64,000 nt of DNA from Effrenium voratum (GCA_963377175.1 CAUJNA010003101.1:294501-358500); one strand, 5' to 3'. Positions 36,506 to 50,896 are shown, numbered from the stretch's first letter. Notes: generated from the letters alone by a model not told the origin. Numbers and translations are program-made.

Positions 36506-36787
36506 ATGGATTTCGTTGCAAAGGCCTCGCTCTTTCAAGGCATCACTTTTGTGCTTGGAAAGCGGCCCATTCTGAATGAGATGTACAAGAAATGCCTGCA
36601 AACAGGAGGAATCTTGGGCTCAGAATTGCTGAAAGGCCAAAGGCTGAAGCAAGACTGGTCAAAAGCCTCAGATTCCGTTTCCTTCATTCAGAATTTAGAA
36701 ATGTACAGCCACCTCCATCCACTTTATATTTACCAAATGGACATTTCTCAACACTGGCAACGGATTCTTCATGCAACGGTTTCGTGA
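36506..36787 (+). CDS. Possible ORF, unknown protein
   Basis: ATG at 36506 opens 93 codons to TGA: MDFVAKASLFQGITFVLGKR and NEMYKKCLQTGGILGSELLK in order, then a charged segment. Composition is protein-like but lower in GC than the recognised exons. It might be a retroelement remnant or a single-exon gene; no family recognised. Confidence 0.3.
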   Translation: MDFVAKASLFQGITFVLGKRPILNEMYKKCLQTGGILGSELLKGQRLKQDWSKASDSVSFIQNLEMYSHLHPLYIYQMDISQHWQRILHATVS

Positions 36788-36995
36788 TGTCCCTTTTTCA
36801 CAAAGAGCTCAGGCTGATTAGCTTCGTGGATTCGCCTGGGCAGGCGGCGCCAGCGCTGCGGAGAGGCGGTTGGGCTCCTGATCCGAATGCGACGCGGAGA
36901 ACGAGAAAACCAACAGGATGTCGACAAGTCAGACTGAATTAGGTGGGAAGTTTGCTTACTTCCTGTACATCCCGTAGTTGGCTTCCTAGATGAGA

Positions 36996-37032
36996 CTCAA
37001 AGAAAGAGATAGAGAAAGAGAGACAGAAAGAA
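36996..37032. repeat. GA-rich microsatellite
   Basis: aaagaaagagatagagaaag-type purine repeat. Confidence 0.8.
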
Positions 37033-38197
37033 TTGATGCCTGCGGAATATGGTCCGCAGTGGGGTGACGCCTCTCAATGACTTAATTATTGGGCTCTACG
37101 TGGTTGTGCAAGAGCCCTCAGCGAGTCAGACATCACGCAATGGTGGTTGATTTTGCCTTTCCAGTGTCCCACCCAATAACACAGGGTGATTCGAACAGCG
37201 CGGTGCATCAAAAACGTGAACAAAGGTTGGAACTAAGTGTAAAACGCAGTACCGATTTGCTTAGATGCTTGGCAACGTAGTATCGGCCAAATTTATGACA
37301 TGCAGCAAAACATCAGGGCCTAAATGCATTTGTGAGTGAGCGAAGCCCGAGCTGCATGCAACCCAAATGCACCCATCACTCGAGGCCAACTGGGAGGCAG
37401 CCGCGGCATCAGACATATCCGGAGTAGATTTCACCAGACCCCCATCACCAGGAGGCAAGACTGCAACCACACCAGGCAACTGATTGAATCGCACCTGACC
37501 AGGGCGTGCATGTATTCAATCAACACGACCAAACCGGTAGCAAAGCTCGAAAGCCTTCGGGATGCACTGAAGCGGTTGCTGCTCAAGACCATGATATTTC
37601 ATCTTCGAGGCTAAAACCATTCCCATCGGTCTGCGGCTGCATGATTTAACGGGCATCACAATGTCCGGGCGATTAGCCCATGGCCCAATTGACTAGCAAT
37701 CGATTGACACAGAGCCACGGGGGCAGGGGCGCAGCTGCAAGCACAGTTTTTCTTTCCGGCTGGCACTCAGCAAATTCCAGCCGAGATGGGCCTGACTGGA
37801 ATGGACTAAAGAAGGGGCAAGGCCAACAGGGCAGTCCTTCCCTTTCAGCAAGTCTCCGACGAACTATGTTTATCTCCATAGTCGCACTGCAGGGTCACTC
37901 CACCAGAAGACCCATAGCGGGCAAAAGCTGAACAGCGGAATGCACACTAATAGGTGGTGGTTGGACAGGTTCTACAACTGCTGTGTCCAGCAAAGTAACC
38001 AGGCAAGATGCATCGCAAGTCAGGCGGTCGGCTAGCAGCAAAACGGTCAAGCAAAGCTACGGCCACAAATCCATCTGCAGGAACAATTCCATCTGGTTGC
38101 ATCAATCTCAGTGCTAAAAAGTGGTGAAATCAAGACAGGCCCATTTCGAAACTGTGCCGACGAGAGGTTCGTGCGTGTGCAGCCGAACCCAAGATAC
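37033..38197. other. Stretch without a supported gene
   Basis: Open frames only; no motif. Confidence 0.35.
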
Positions 38198-38253
38198 CCA
38201 AGCCAGCCCGGTACAACTCAACCAAATCCGCTTCCGGGGTGGTCACGTCCAAG
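38198..38253 (-). CDS. Putative short internal exon, unknown protein
   Basis: The acceptor gtactcacag at 38254 and GT donor (cttgg|gtatct) at 38197 bound 56 bp on the minus strand reading LDVTTPEADLVELYRAGLG, an amphipathic-helix-like peptide. Good splice signals; family not recognised. Confidence 0.4.
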
Positions 38254-40227
38254 CTGTGAGTACGCAAACAACTAAACGGGTCTCGGGCAACTGTGGAGGT
38301 CAGCCATTCTTCTGAAGGCCGATAAAGCCTGGGGCACTGCAGTTGGAAGCAGAAATTGGGAAATGTGAGCCACTGTCCGTGGCACGTGAAATGCACTCAT
38401 CTCTTGTGTTCAGGGTCAGGAGTCATGGACATCTGAATCGATGCTTCCAACAGGGTGCCTCGCGTCGGATGGCATCCGACAATAAGAGGGCGGTGCTTCG
38501 CTGCTGTACAGGTTGAGCGAAGCCAGTAATGTACACACGTCCACATGGCAGGATCTGTGGCAAAAGGACAAGCTCCCCCTGCCCTGGCCTACAGCCGGTC
38601 CCTTCAGTCAGGGAGATTCCCCTGCTAGACAGTTATCAGCAGGGAAGGGACTGAAACAGCCATTGCGCTGGACAGCTCCGGCGTTCTCTTCAAATCACTT
38701 GTTCCGAACCAAGGCTACTAGTAACAACTACAACTAGGAATCCTTCCAAGTGGCAGAATTTCCTGTGAGTTGTTTTCATCAACATGGTTTGTTCCCTCCA
38801 TTGAGCCTGGCTGAATTCCAGGAAGGCATGGGAAGCAAGATTGGTTGTACCTTCTTCCATCCTTCCACTGAGAAAATGCACTCCAAGAAACTTCAAGAAA
38901 CCAAATCATCCAAATCCAGGAACAAAAGCACTCGAGGACTCGGAGAGACGAAGATTCCAAAAACATGTTGAGGTGTAATTTGCTCAAACATTGCCTTCAA
39001 CCGATTTGCGCGTTTCTTTTCTGAGGTGTTCATTTGTTCTTCTTGGGTTGCATGTTTGTGATTGAGCTGTTCGACTTTGACTTCTGAAATTGAAATCCTG
39101 CAACATTTCCACCGGACCCTCTTTGATGCAGGGGGATGCTGCAAACTATGGTGCGTTCAAGCAAAGCAACCACGCTTTGGAGAACGTTCACGTACTTGTG
39201 TAGCTTGCTCAAGGCTAGTACAATCTAATCAATAATGACTAGCATGTCTAGTCTAGTTCCAGTAGAAGTCTAGCATTTTGCTTTCACAGGTCTACCCAAA
39301 GTCTAGGGTCTAGCATTCGTCTAGAAAAGTATGCTCCTGATATATGCTAGGTGTGATTGCATATGCTTGGCATGATTATAGTGCATTGCTACCACATCAA
39401 AAAGCGTCATGTTTCACCAGTAAGCAAGGCATGTTGTATAATACACTTTCCAAGTCTCGAAAAACAACCACGCACACACACTCATTGCTAGTGGCGCCCC
39501 TCTCCCGCCACAAAGGGAAGCCCCAACGCCTTCCGCGAGAGACTGCAAACCTTGATACCCAAAAAAGCAACGACTTTCTCTGCACGCCGCCAGTCACTTT
39601 CTCCCCTGCTAAGCACCAGCCAAAAGGACACCAGCTCGCCGTGGCCGCCTTGCAGCCTTGCACAAAACTCGAGCGGACGTCTCCAAATACCGGTCCTTGA
39701 GAAACAAAACCAATTCTGGGCGCTTGGATGTGCGTTCTATTTGTGTGATTTTAGCATGTTGGATAGACTCCGATAAAATGTCAGCAAACAAGCTGAGAAG
39801 ACAACCCTAGGCACAGCCAACTGTCTTGAACCCAATTTGGGCAAGCAGCATCTTGCACTATGAGGCACAAAGGGAACCCTTGATTGTTCCTTCTTTAAGC
39901 GAGGGGCAACTGGCCCGATTAAAAAAGGCAAACTGGCGCTGTTTCCATGAGATCCTTGGCAATCCCTGGGTCAAATTTCATCCAGGAGGCGGCTCTGAGC
40001 AAGTGGTGCCCCCTCGGCTCTCGTCATTAGCCTGCGCGCCATCTGCGAAGGATATAGAACTTACAGGTTAGATCTGTTGGCGAAATCACCTGACATGCAC
40101 CAAAGCAGAACCACCATTGACGGCCAAAAAACATTTTTCCGAGGTGCTCCAACATGGACAAGACCTAATTTTACCCCCACATTTTCCTATGTCGTCCTTT
40201 AGGTCTTCCTTTGAGGCTACAAACTAA
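38254..40227. other. Stretch without a supported gene
   Basis: 39230-39345 contains repeated ctagtctag/tctagcat words, a short degenerate local repeat. No gene supported. Confidence 0.35.
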
Positions 40228-40509
40228 GGTACCCTAAGAGACACCTCCGAACGGGCGCTCAACTGGCTCCGTCTCCAGGCCTGCGGGGCACACGGCTACG
40301 GCCCCAGGAAGCGCGGGCCATTTGGATCCGCCAAAGTGCCAGCTGCGAGGCCTAAGGCTCACGGCCGGGTCAGAGATTGCTTACCGTGTGCGGAACCCCT
40401 CACTTGTGAAACAGGGACTTGCAAACTCTGCCCAAGTCCAGGTTTTCTCCTGGGATACCCTTGCTGCAACAAAAAGGGTCCTGCCCTAAACCCCCTTCCA
40501 AGGCCTTGA
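40228..40509. CDS. Possible cysteine-rich coding block, strand unresolved
   Basis: The plus strand is open for 93 codons without an ATG. Its second half is cysteine-rich with spacing C-x2-C-x6-C-x4-C-x2-C-x9-C-C (RDCLPCAEPLTCETGTCKLC in part), which could be a metal-binding or disulfide-rich domain. A Gly/Arg/Lys-rich part after a tccgtctccag acceptor precedes it. The GC-rich first half is also open on minus (RSWHFGGSKWPALPGAVAVC). No family recognised. Confidence 0.3.
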
Positions 40510-40708
40510 AACTCCAGGCCTGCCACTGTCAATGCAGCCCAATCAGCTGCATGGCCGCCTCGGTTTCTCAGAACTTGAGGACGCAAACGCATGGAATTAT
40601 CTCAACATGATGGGAGCCCAAATTAATTTGGTTGGTTTCTTCTTGCTTTCTTTTTGAAAGCCAAGCTGAAGCGTTTCTCCAAAAACAAAAACTTCTCACA
40701 AGCTCCCA

Positions 40709-42505
<1,797 letters not shown>

Positions 42506-42893
42506 ATGTGTTTTAAATCTGACAAGCTGGAGAACTGGAGAACTGTTGCTTCTGGGCCGAAAGGCTGAAGGTCGAAAGTCGGGTACTGCGTTGGTCTTCT
42601 TTCATATGAAGGGTGAACATGAGGCAAATGCAGGACGGATCATTCCTTGAACAAGCGCCACATGCAATGACCTTTGCTGACATAAACAGCAACCTGCGCC
42701 ACAGCCAAATCTCGTTTCAGAATGATCCTCCAAACACATGTCGTGAAATTGTAGACATGACTGAACTCAGGGCGGGTTACAACATACATCTTAGTCACCA
42801 TTAAATGCAGCCCAGGTGTTCTGTGTTGTCAAACTTCGTTTGAAAATGGCATCAAATACTAAGAACCCCCCCCCCTTCCGAGTCATCTTGAGC

Positions 42894-43036
42894 GGGAGAC
42901 AGGGAGGAGTGAAACCGGGCGCCGCTGTTTTCCGGCCAACTTCCAAGCACTGCCCCTCCCTGTCGCTGGGTCCTCTGACTAATGAGTCCAGCCATCCGTC
43001 CCGTGAGGGAGCTGCTGGGCGGCTCCGCCGGTGAGC
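42894..43036 (-). CDS. Putative internal exon, Ser/Pro/Gly-rich
   Basis: The acceptor ggcccgcag at 43037 and a GC-type donor (tctccc|gctcaag) at 42893 bound a minus-strand block with two open frames. One reads SPAEPPSSSLTGRMAGLISQ and continues Gln/Gly/Ser-rich; the other reads DGWLDSLVRGPSDREGQCLE. GC content is well above the flanks. Family not recognised. Confidence 0.3.
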
Positions 43037-43414
43037 CTGCGGGCCGCAAATCGACACCATCCGATCAGGGATCGTATCGCTTGCTATTGAATCTGACAAG
43101 ACTTGCACTATTTCTCACACAGCAACATCCAGTGTAGTGAAGGTCTACCATTGAACCAAAATCGGTTTGGACTGGATGGCTTGGCTATTGGTGGGCGACA
43201 ACTCTACGTACTGCAATTGGTTGATTTGTGCTTGACGGAAGGTCAGAGAGGCAACACATCGACGACGAGGTCAATGGGCCGGGTAGCTGCGCTTGTCATG
43301 TGCTTGCTGCCTTGCTCTGCATGTGCCGGAAACAAAGCACATACAGTAGGTATGTTTTTGCAGGCGTCACAGTGAACACGCGCAAATGGCGGATGTGTTT
43401 CTCAAACGAACGCC

Positions 43415-43738
43415 TTGCATCAAGACCTCTACGGTTTCTGTGATTCGACATCACATGTGAAGTTCAGTGAAAATGATAACCTTGATTTTCCGAAGGAGCA
43501 CATTCATCAGGACGGTTCCCCTTTACTTTTAGTGGAATCTGATTCCGGGTTTATTCCTGCCGAGGGTGGTCCTGCTTCTCAGCCTGACGCTGAGAGGAAG
43601 CGGGATGCCAAACCAAAGCTGGTGAATCATGAAGAGTTCAACCGAAGCTTGGTGATGTCATGTAAATGTGAGAAGTGGCGATTGGAACATGCAACATGGC
43701 GTGGCATGATTCTGAACGGCGAGGTTGAAGATTTCTAA
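43415..43738 (+). CDS. Possible ORF, acidic then basic, unknown
   Basis: 107 codons to TAA with strongly protein-like composition: SENDNLDFPKEHIHQDGSPL, then AERKRDAKPKLVNHEEFNRS, then CKCEKWRLEHATWRGMILNG. GC is lower than in the recognised exons, which may point to a retroelement fragment. No family recognised. Confidence 0.35.
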   Translation: MHQDLYGFCDSTSHVKFSENDNLDFPKEHIHQDGSPLLLVESDSGFIPAEGGPASQPDAERKRDAKPKLVNHEEFNRSLVMSCKCEKWRLEHATWRGMILNGEVEDF

Positions 43739-44512
43739 CCTCAAAACTAAGCAGACAAAAGAACAACCCGCTGGAAGCTTTGGAACTTTGTTTCCTGAGT
43801 TTTGTGCTGGGCCGTCCAGCAAACAGAGCCCAAGTCACGCAACATGTGTATGTCTGGTCTGCTTCTTGGAGCTCAGTATGGCCTCTGTCACTGTCGACGG
43901 AGTAGAACGACGGCACCCGCTGCACTCCCGGCGACTGGGCGGACAGCAGCGGAAAATGGTAGAGGTGGGGAAGCCCCAAATACAATCTTGGAACCCCTCC
44001 TTACTCTGTAACCAGCCGATGATTCTTTGGAGGGCCTTTCAGCTGATTGAGCATGTGAATCTCGTCCAGGATGTGGGATGCGTTTCTCCTCCAAACACGT
44101 ATGGGCTGGAGTTGGCCTCCTTCGGACAATCGCATCTGAAGCCACTTCAAACAGCTTGAAACCTACAACCAGCCGCTAGCAAAACAGTAAAGCCAGACGA
44201 ACATTGGGACCTTAAGGATATTTTGAACATTTGGACCGAAACAAGCAAAACATTAGGACCCAAACAATGCTGCGCCAATTCAGTACCGCATCCTCACAAG
44301 TGGATCACCCGTTGCACCAGTAGTACTTGTCCGAGACTCCTGTTGCCATGTACAAGCTCGTTGCCCAGCGTCTTCAATGATTTACAGGACATGACATGTC
44401 TCAGTAGCACTTCCCCTGAGAATTTCTTGACTTTTCTGTTGGGGTCGCTTCAAACAGCAACGCAGCAATATCTCCCCCACATGCATCCCCCTAGCGGCCC
44501 TGCACCACCCAC
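43739..44512. other. Stretch without a supported gene
   Basis: No motif-bearing frame. Confidence 0.35.
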
Positions 44513-44580
44513 CTGGCCCCATGAGGGTCCGGCCGGGCTCATGGGCGGAAACATGGGCGGCGGCACAGGCGGCCTGATGC
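44513..44580 (-). CDS. Putative internal exon, proline-rich
   Basis: A strong acceptor (actttcgcag at 44581) and a near-consensus donor (GGCCAG|GTGGGT at 44512) bound 68 bp on minus reading IRPPVPPPMFPPMSPAGPSW then GQ, 22 codons ending in phase 0. The plus strand is also open and Gly/Met-rich, but lacks comparable splice sites. It looks like a proline-rich linker; no domain is assigned. Confidence 0.4.
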
Positions 44581-46539
44581 CTGCGAAAGTGCACACGAGC
44601 ACTGCCAAAGCGAACGGATCCCCAGTGAGCTTCGGGGAAACCAACAAGAGAGCTTCAAGGAAACGTGACTGAACCTGGGCACATTGGGGAAGGCGTCTAA
44701 GTTGTATTAAAGCGTGGTATGAACCTTTTTTTATTTGTCGTGGTATGAAGCTCATTTATTTATCGTTGTTATTTTTGTTTTTGTCGCTGTTATTGAAGTC
44801 TTGTCGTGGAAGGTACCCCCTGTGTGTATTAAAGAGTGAGTTCAAGCTACCACAGGAAGCTCTCTCTAGGTCCTAGGTCGCTTGACTGGTGTTGAAGCAA
44901 TATTGTGAAAACCGTTGCACAGGTGTCAACCAAGCAAAGCTGGCAACCAACTCTGGCGCACTTGCACACGACTTGCGCAAGGTTCCCTCAATTGCGATGA
45001 ACAACTCCTGCTCAACGCACATTGGACATTTAGACAGGTTAGACTGATGTGAGCACGACTTGAATGTGACTCGCAGGCACATGCGTGAGTTGAAAAAAAA
45101 GCAACGCAGCTATCAACAAAAAACTTGGACACCACTGGCGGGCCGGTGGATGCTGGTCAAACATCTGTTCTACCTTTATTCATACGAGCAAAAAGCTTGT
45201 TCGACTAAGCTCTTTTCATCTGACATCGCTTCACGGCAAGCATGTGTTTCTCTTCCAGCCATACTCCCTCTTTCTGCAACCAGCGGACACGGCCCAGCAC
45301 AATCTTCAAAAGCAAACCAACAAGTCAACAAATCAATCACTGGGATGGGGTCCCCCCTCTGGTCCACGGTACCATCAACCGTCCGTGGACCAACCACGGG
45401 GAACAACACCACCAACGCAATCCCGGTGAACCACGGCCCGCCGCGGAAGCGCTCTGCAACTCTTCTGCCAGCGCCTCGAGGCAAGTGCTCGGACAAGTCA
45501 AACGGTCTGAAACACAGGCGGCCCTGGTATTCAGAAGCTTGAACCACCCGATTTTGAATGAAGATCATGTAGCAAACCATTTCTGGTGGGGAAATACTCA
45601 CGAAGTTCTGCTCAAAAGCAGTTCTGACTTGGTGCTACCACTGACACCCAGATTTCCAAATTGTCTTCTGGCTAGACGAACAAACATCACGAGCAAGACA
45701 TCCGTGTATCATTTGTTCATTGAGCAAGGTGTCCAGTGAGCTCCAAACATCGGCTTGAATATGACCGAAGGCCGGTGCACCAGTGCACTCGGACATTTTG
45801 GGATGGCTGGGATGAAACGTGTCTGGTCATGTACGTTCGTTGGTTTCCTCTGAAAGCATAGCTGGCTCGCCAATCTCAAAAGCCGTGATCCCCTGATGGC
45901 ATGATTCTACTCAAGCTCCCTGCTTTGAACTGCCATGGAAGCTTCCATCAACAGGAGTGTCAACCAACAAACAACGCTGAGATACAAAGAATTGATTGGC
46001 CCTTACATGCCCTTACTGGATCCTGTGGATAAATTATTCTTTGCACCGGTTGGGATGGGAAACCCTCGGCTTTACGTTTCACCAGGTCCCTGGCGGCGCA
46101 GCCGCTTTGCGGCAAAGCACACCTCAGTAAAAAGGCAGTCACCTAGTCACCCTGCACCTTGCACCCGTCAGGGACGAGGGTCTTTGGGACCAATTTGTTT
46201 CCTCCAGAGTGGCTGTAAGAGGGGGGTGCGACCCATAGGGAGTGCGACCCACAAAGAAACGAAGCACACTTTCTACAGGCCGACTTTCCAAAGCACGCCA
46301 TGTCGTCTCCCTTTCAAGCTTGGTCCGGCCAACAACCGCAGAAACCATGTCTTAGCAAATTCAGATCCGCAATTTACCACAAGAGCTGAACTTCAACACG
46401 CTTAACCACGCCTGGGAAACATGTGGATGACGGATCAAAGGTCGCAGCTTACCATCTTGTCAAGGAGCATGCGTTCTCACATCTGGACTCCCTCAAACGG
46501 GCTCTTGTCCCCTGCAAACCAAACGCAACCGACAAACAC
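44581..46539. other. Stretch without a supported gene
   Basis: 44700-44840 is AT-rich with repeated tgtcgttgtt/tattaaag words. 45340-45440 has short ccacggg/ccacgg direct repeats. No gene supported. Confidence 0.35.
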
Positions 46540-46916
46540 ACAAACACACACACACACACACACCCACACACCCACCCACCCACCCACCCACCCACCCACG
46601 CACGCACGCACGCACGCCCGCACGCCCGCACGCCCGCACGCACGCGCACGCACGCGCACGCACGCACCCACGCACCCACCCACCCACACCCACCCACACC
46701 CACCCACACCCACCCACACCCACCCACACCCACCCACACCCACCCACACCCACCCACCCACACCCACCCACACACACCCACCCACACACACCCACCCACA
46801 AACCCACCCACAAACCCACCCACCCACACACACGCACGCACCCGCACCCGCACCCGCACCCGCACCCGCACCCGCACCCGCACCCGCACCCGCACCCGCA
46901 CACACACACACACGGA
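46540..46916. repeat. Graded CA/CCCA/CGCA/CCCGCA array
   Basis: A single array that passes in order through (CA)n, (CCCA)n, (CGCA)n, (CGCC)-type, (CCCACA)n and (CCCGCA)n and back to (CA)n. Multiple frames are open on both strands as artefacts. Confidence 0.95.
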
Positions 46917-47552
46917 CAACAGGCTGCATGGGTCCCCAGCAAAAGCAGCGCTGGTGAAAGAGATGTCGGTCGGCTTGTTGGCACGCCTCACATTGGCAGG
47001 TTAGTTCCAGTGGGGAGGCTAAGCAAGGACAATACTTCAACAATCCTGGTCACTGGTTGGTGGCACTATGCACATTGTGCAACACCAACCATTGCGCTTG
47101 AAAGGAACCCCACCCTCCTGGCGTGGTCCTAGGGCCAGGCCCATAGCACTCGGGCTTTTGACTGTGCCAAATCTCCTCACAGCTGCGAGGACATCCGATG
47201 AGTGCCAAAGCGAGGTCGACCACAGAATGGCAGAATCCCGGGCATCCAATCAATACAACTTGAACAAATTCATGGAGATTCATCGAGCTGGCACACCCGT
47301 CACGTTGCTTTAGCTTCTTAGATTGAGGCACCGTGGACCAGCACACGACTTTGAGTATGGCTTGCGGGTTGAGGCAACGCAAAGGATCAAGAATGATGTT
47401 CCAGCCCCTTCCGGTGCCAAACCGTGCAATCAAACTGCCGGTTCAAAACAAGTTGGGATCCACGAAGCGATATCCAAAAACACATTGTCAGTCTTGATTG
47501 CTTGTCGTCTTTGTTCTGGCTATTAATTATCTCCTTTTCGAGCACCCAACAC
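46917..47552. other. Stretch without a supported gene
   Basis: A GC-richer segment at 47090-47290 is open on both strands (plus frame GLLTVPNLLTAARTSDECQS), with no motif. Confidence 0.35.
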
Positions 47553-47617
47553 TGGCCAAGTCTCCTCTTTTCCGAAAGTGCCCAGCGGCGGGGGCGGCGG
47601 CGGTACTGGTGATAAAC
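47553..47617 (-). CDS. Putative short internal exon, Ala-rich
   Basis: The acceptor gtcttgccag at 47618 and GT donor (ggcca|gtgttgg) at 47552 bound a minus-strand frame reading FITSTAAAPAAGHFRKRGDL. Splice signals are good; a second frame is open. Family not recognised. Confidence 0.3.
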
Positions 47618-48318
47618 CTGGCAAGACGATCGCAAACGCTAAGACGGCAGCACTCCGCTAACACGGACGAATGGCCGGCCTCTCAATCCAGTAGTGTCTA
47701 CTAGATTCGAAGAGCCTGACTGAATCGCACCAGCTTCGACACTTGGACGCAAGGTTGGAGGGGCGAACACACACACGCACACATATCCAGCAGAGCAGGC
47801 TGGCAGACTGATAAAGAAGAATCTTATGGGGGCCAGTGGTCCAACACCTTTGCCACATCACACACTTTGGAATAAGAATGCTCTTCACGGACACGCATCA
47901 TCCATGGTCTAAAATCACACACAACCAGGCAGTCTGTCACTAGGTCAGCAAGCCTTGGCCGTTTGCAATGATTGAATAGACAGTCGGTGTTCAGGCTTTT
48001 CGCAAATGGCTGTGGCTCCACATTCAAGAGCTAGGGTTTTTAGTCTTTGGTTCCATTTACCAAGGTGCAATTTTGGTACATTTATTTCAGGCACAGCAAA
48101 ATGCCTGTGATGTGCCACGGAAGTCAGCCTGGTCGAGCACCGCCGATATGTCTCAGCTGATCCTCGCAAGCGCTTGTGGAATCGGCGGACCTTCTTGGGC
48201 CATTCAAGCGAGGGATTCTGATCCAATCTCACAAGGAATGCCTTGTACTGCCACGGAGGTCAACTGAAGCGCACTCTTTTGGACACCAGAACTGTTTCGC
48301 AGAAAAACAGAGACAGTC
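47618..48318. other. Non-coding stretch
   Basis: No gene, RNA or repeat supported. Confidence 0.4.
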
Positions 48319-48513
48319 CAAACATTGACAACCAGAGGCCGCAGCAGCATCTTTGCCCACTGGGATGCAGAGTCTGGCCTTGGAGATTGGATTCCGAAAG
48401 ATTCCCTACCCCTGTGCCTCATATTGCCTCATGAGGGAATGTCTTTTGAGAGAACCCCCTTTTGGGGTGGGAGAAACATGCTACGGTTTCGTTGGCACTG
48501 GATGAATTTCTGA
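48319..48513 (+). CDS. Possible ORF, Trp-rich, unknown
   Basis: An open plus-strand frame to TGA: TTRGRSSIFAHWDAESGLGD, then SFERTPFWGGRNMLRFRWHW. It is rich in Trp, Phe and Arg and protein-like. No start or acceptor could be fixed. It may be a fragment of a mobile-element protein. Confidence 0.3.
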   Translation, partial: QTLTTRGRSSIFAHWDAESGLGDWIPKDSLPLCLILPHEGMSFERTPFWGGRNMLRFRWHWMNF

Positions 48514-49145
48514 GCAGGGGAGTGTTCCCGGGTTGGCTCCATCTTGTGGATGGGATCTTTGAACACTTAGTGCGGGGTCGTGCTAAGAACACTTATTGTA
48601 TGATGCGAGGGCAAGCTCAGGGCATAACGCAACTCTAGAAATCAAAGGTTCAACATTTGCTTTGATGCACATCTTGCGACCAGAAAGCAGCCCCCGGCCC
48701 TGCCATCCTCTCCAATCGTTATGGTTCTGGAAAACGGCCCTTCCGTGATGTCGAACTCCTTCCCATGACTACTTTGTCACGAGGGCTCAATGCGAGCTCC
48801 GGACAGTCTCTTCATCCTCAGCTTTTGCCGGCCTGGTACGGGGCTCGGAAAGCACCCTCGATTGGCATCTGAGCTACGCTTCACATACCCCAGAGCCATC
48901 TTTCGGAGGAATCTTCTTTTGAGGGACCCCACTGTTACCGCTGAACCTGAAGACAACAATGGGCATTTATCAAGCAGAGTCGCTGCAAGTCTGTGGTCTT
49001 CAAAGTTTGTGGGGACCTAACATGGGGGCCCCTTTGACAAGATATCTTCGTGCCAAGATGTGGCTGCGATTTCATCCTCAAGCAAAGGGTTTAGCCATGT
49101 CTAGCCTTTGTTAGTCGAATGGACAACCTATTGCTGAAAATCCAC

Positions 49146-49222
49146 GGAGCACTGGTTAGCCCAAATCGCACCATGCCATTCCTTCGGGAACAGGTCAAGT
49201 TCATGAGTTCGAATCCTGCACT
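49146..49222 (+). repeat. tRNA-like A-box/B-box pair, possible SINE head
   Basis: An A-box-like segment (gagcactggttagccc) at about 49147-49162 is followed 57 nt later by a B-box (gagttcgaatcc) at 49205-49216. The T-stem and acceptor stem do not pair, so it is not a functional tRNA. The spacing would suit a type II tRNA-derived SINE promoter. Confidence 0.25.
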
Positions 49223-50756
49223 CGGATTGTTGGATTCCTACTGCGATAAGCCTAAAGTAGCAGAAGTGTATTTTTGAAGCATTTTCAAGAAGCCGGCCAT
49301 CTTCCACAGCCCCTGTCAACTCCCACTGTTGGAAAAAAATAACGACAAAAACATGATTCACGTTCCCACGTGCAGGGAATTAGTCACAAGTGCATCCGCA
49401 AATCTCATTTGGCATCTCTTCAGGCTCGCCTTCCAGTAGTGAAAAAGGCGGTGCCGTATCTCATCAACAAGACACAGCCTCAGTACGGCGCCCTTCACTT
49501 CTGACAAGTAACCACTCAATCAGCATTACTATTACGCCACCAAGGAGTCATTCCTGGCTGTCTATCATCGCTGCTCTCAACCCAAGCAGTATGCAAGGCA
49601 AGTTGTGTCGGAGATTGGCAGCAAATCTCCCCGGAATTGCACTGATCATGTCGCACTGCATGATGAAACCTCCTGCATCAACGTGACGCCTTACTCCTTC
49701 TCATTCTGCCTTACTCCCCATTATCATGTTCGCGCAAGCCCGCCAGCATGCAATGACATGTCATCCAAGCATCATTCGTTGCGCAAATAAACTGTAGCAA
49801 AACAGCAGGATCATAGTCATAAGCAATATCCAGCCAACTTGCCCTTGAATCATGCCCTCAGTTTGCTAAGTAAGTTGTCTTCCCTACTATGCTTTCATTT
49901 GTTTGTGTTCTCACGCCTGCCCTGCTTCACCATCAGCAAAACTAAGAATTCCACCCAGCAGAATGACCTGAGCGACAGGACAAAGGCTCCTGGCTCCTCT
50001 GGGCGATTTGAAACTGGCACAGCTGTACAGGCTCTTCAGAAATGATTCCTTGAGCTTCATGGCACAGTACAGAATCTCTCAAGTAGATCTCAGGATCACA
50101 ACGATGGGATGGGCTGTCAATCTTCAGGAAGTTGTGCTCTGTTAGCAAGCCTGTTGGAACAGGTCTGCAAAGACTGGTGCTGAGTCATTGCAAATCAGCC
50201 CGGTCAAACCGAATCCATTTTACATTGGACAAGTGCATTTGAACAACAGTGAGTCGTGTGACCAATTCACGCCCCCTCTTAAACCCTTGGGCCAGCTCCA
50301 GCCTCAAGGATGCATCTGGCATCTGTCCGAGTAGAATTCTTAGAACGTGGTCTTTTGGGGCGGTTCCATCTTAGCCAAAGGATGAAGTGGACAAGCAAGG
50401 GAGCTGCAGCATGCCACATGCCATAGCCAGGACTCCCGTCCCGACTTGTCTGAAACATCGGATTCAAACATCTAACTGCCGAGCCACGATATTCTCAAGG
50501 GTGCAGAAGCCGATGAAAATTGCGAAGATCTGACAAAGCGGAAGACACTCAACTCAGAAAAGGTAAGGAGAGATCTGCTGTGCTTGCGCATTTTGCTGAC
50601 ATCCGCTTGGCAATAGCCCATGAGCTGGCACTCCGTGGTTGGGCTCACACAATACTCCTGAGGCCTGCAGGCAAAATCTGCAGGCAAGCCAGACTTTTAC
50701 TTGTCAAATGTCCTTGCCCAAAACTCCCAACGCTTCCCCACCAACTTTTGTGAAAC
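49223..50756. other. Stretch without a recognised gene
   Basis: Downstream of the last recognised exchanger exon on the minus strand; should contain that gene's stop and 3' end, but I could not place them. Confidence 0.35.
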
Positions 50757-50896
50757 CTTGCAACATCTTTAGAGGCGCCGTCCCAAACTTTCTTCCCGGC
50801 CTGCTGTCCCGCATCTGTGGTCTTCGACTTGATCTTCCACACGGAAAGACCGATGTAGAAAACCCACAAGCTGATGAGCAGGATGCCCGACAAGAT
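50757..50896 (-). CDS. NCX exon: last membrane helix and tail
   Basis: The acceptor tgatccgcag is followed in phase 0 by ILSGILLISLWVFYIGLSVW, then a basic, polar tail (KIKSKTTDAGQQAGKKVWDG). A donor CAAG|GTTTCA follows. The L-W-x-x-Y-I helix matches the final helix of NCX proteins. Confidence 0.75.

Noticed and set aside
46421..47043. Overlapping 160-190 codon frames across the CCCA/CCCGCA array
   Set aside because: Repeat artefact; no start or splice context and no sequence beyond the repeat units.
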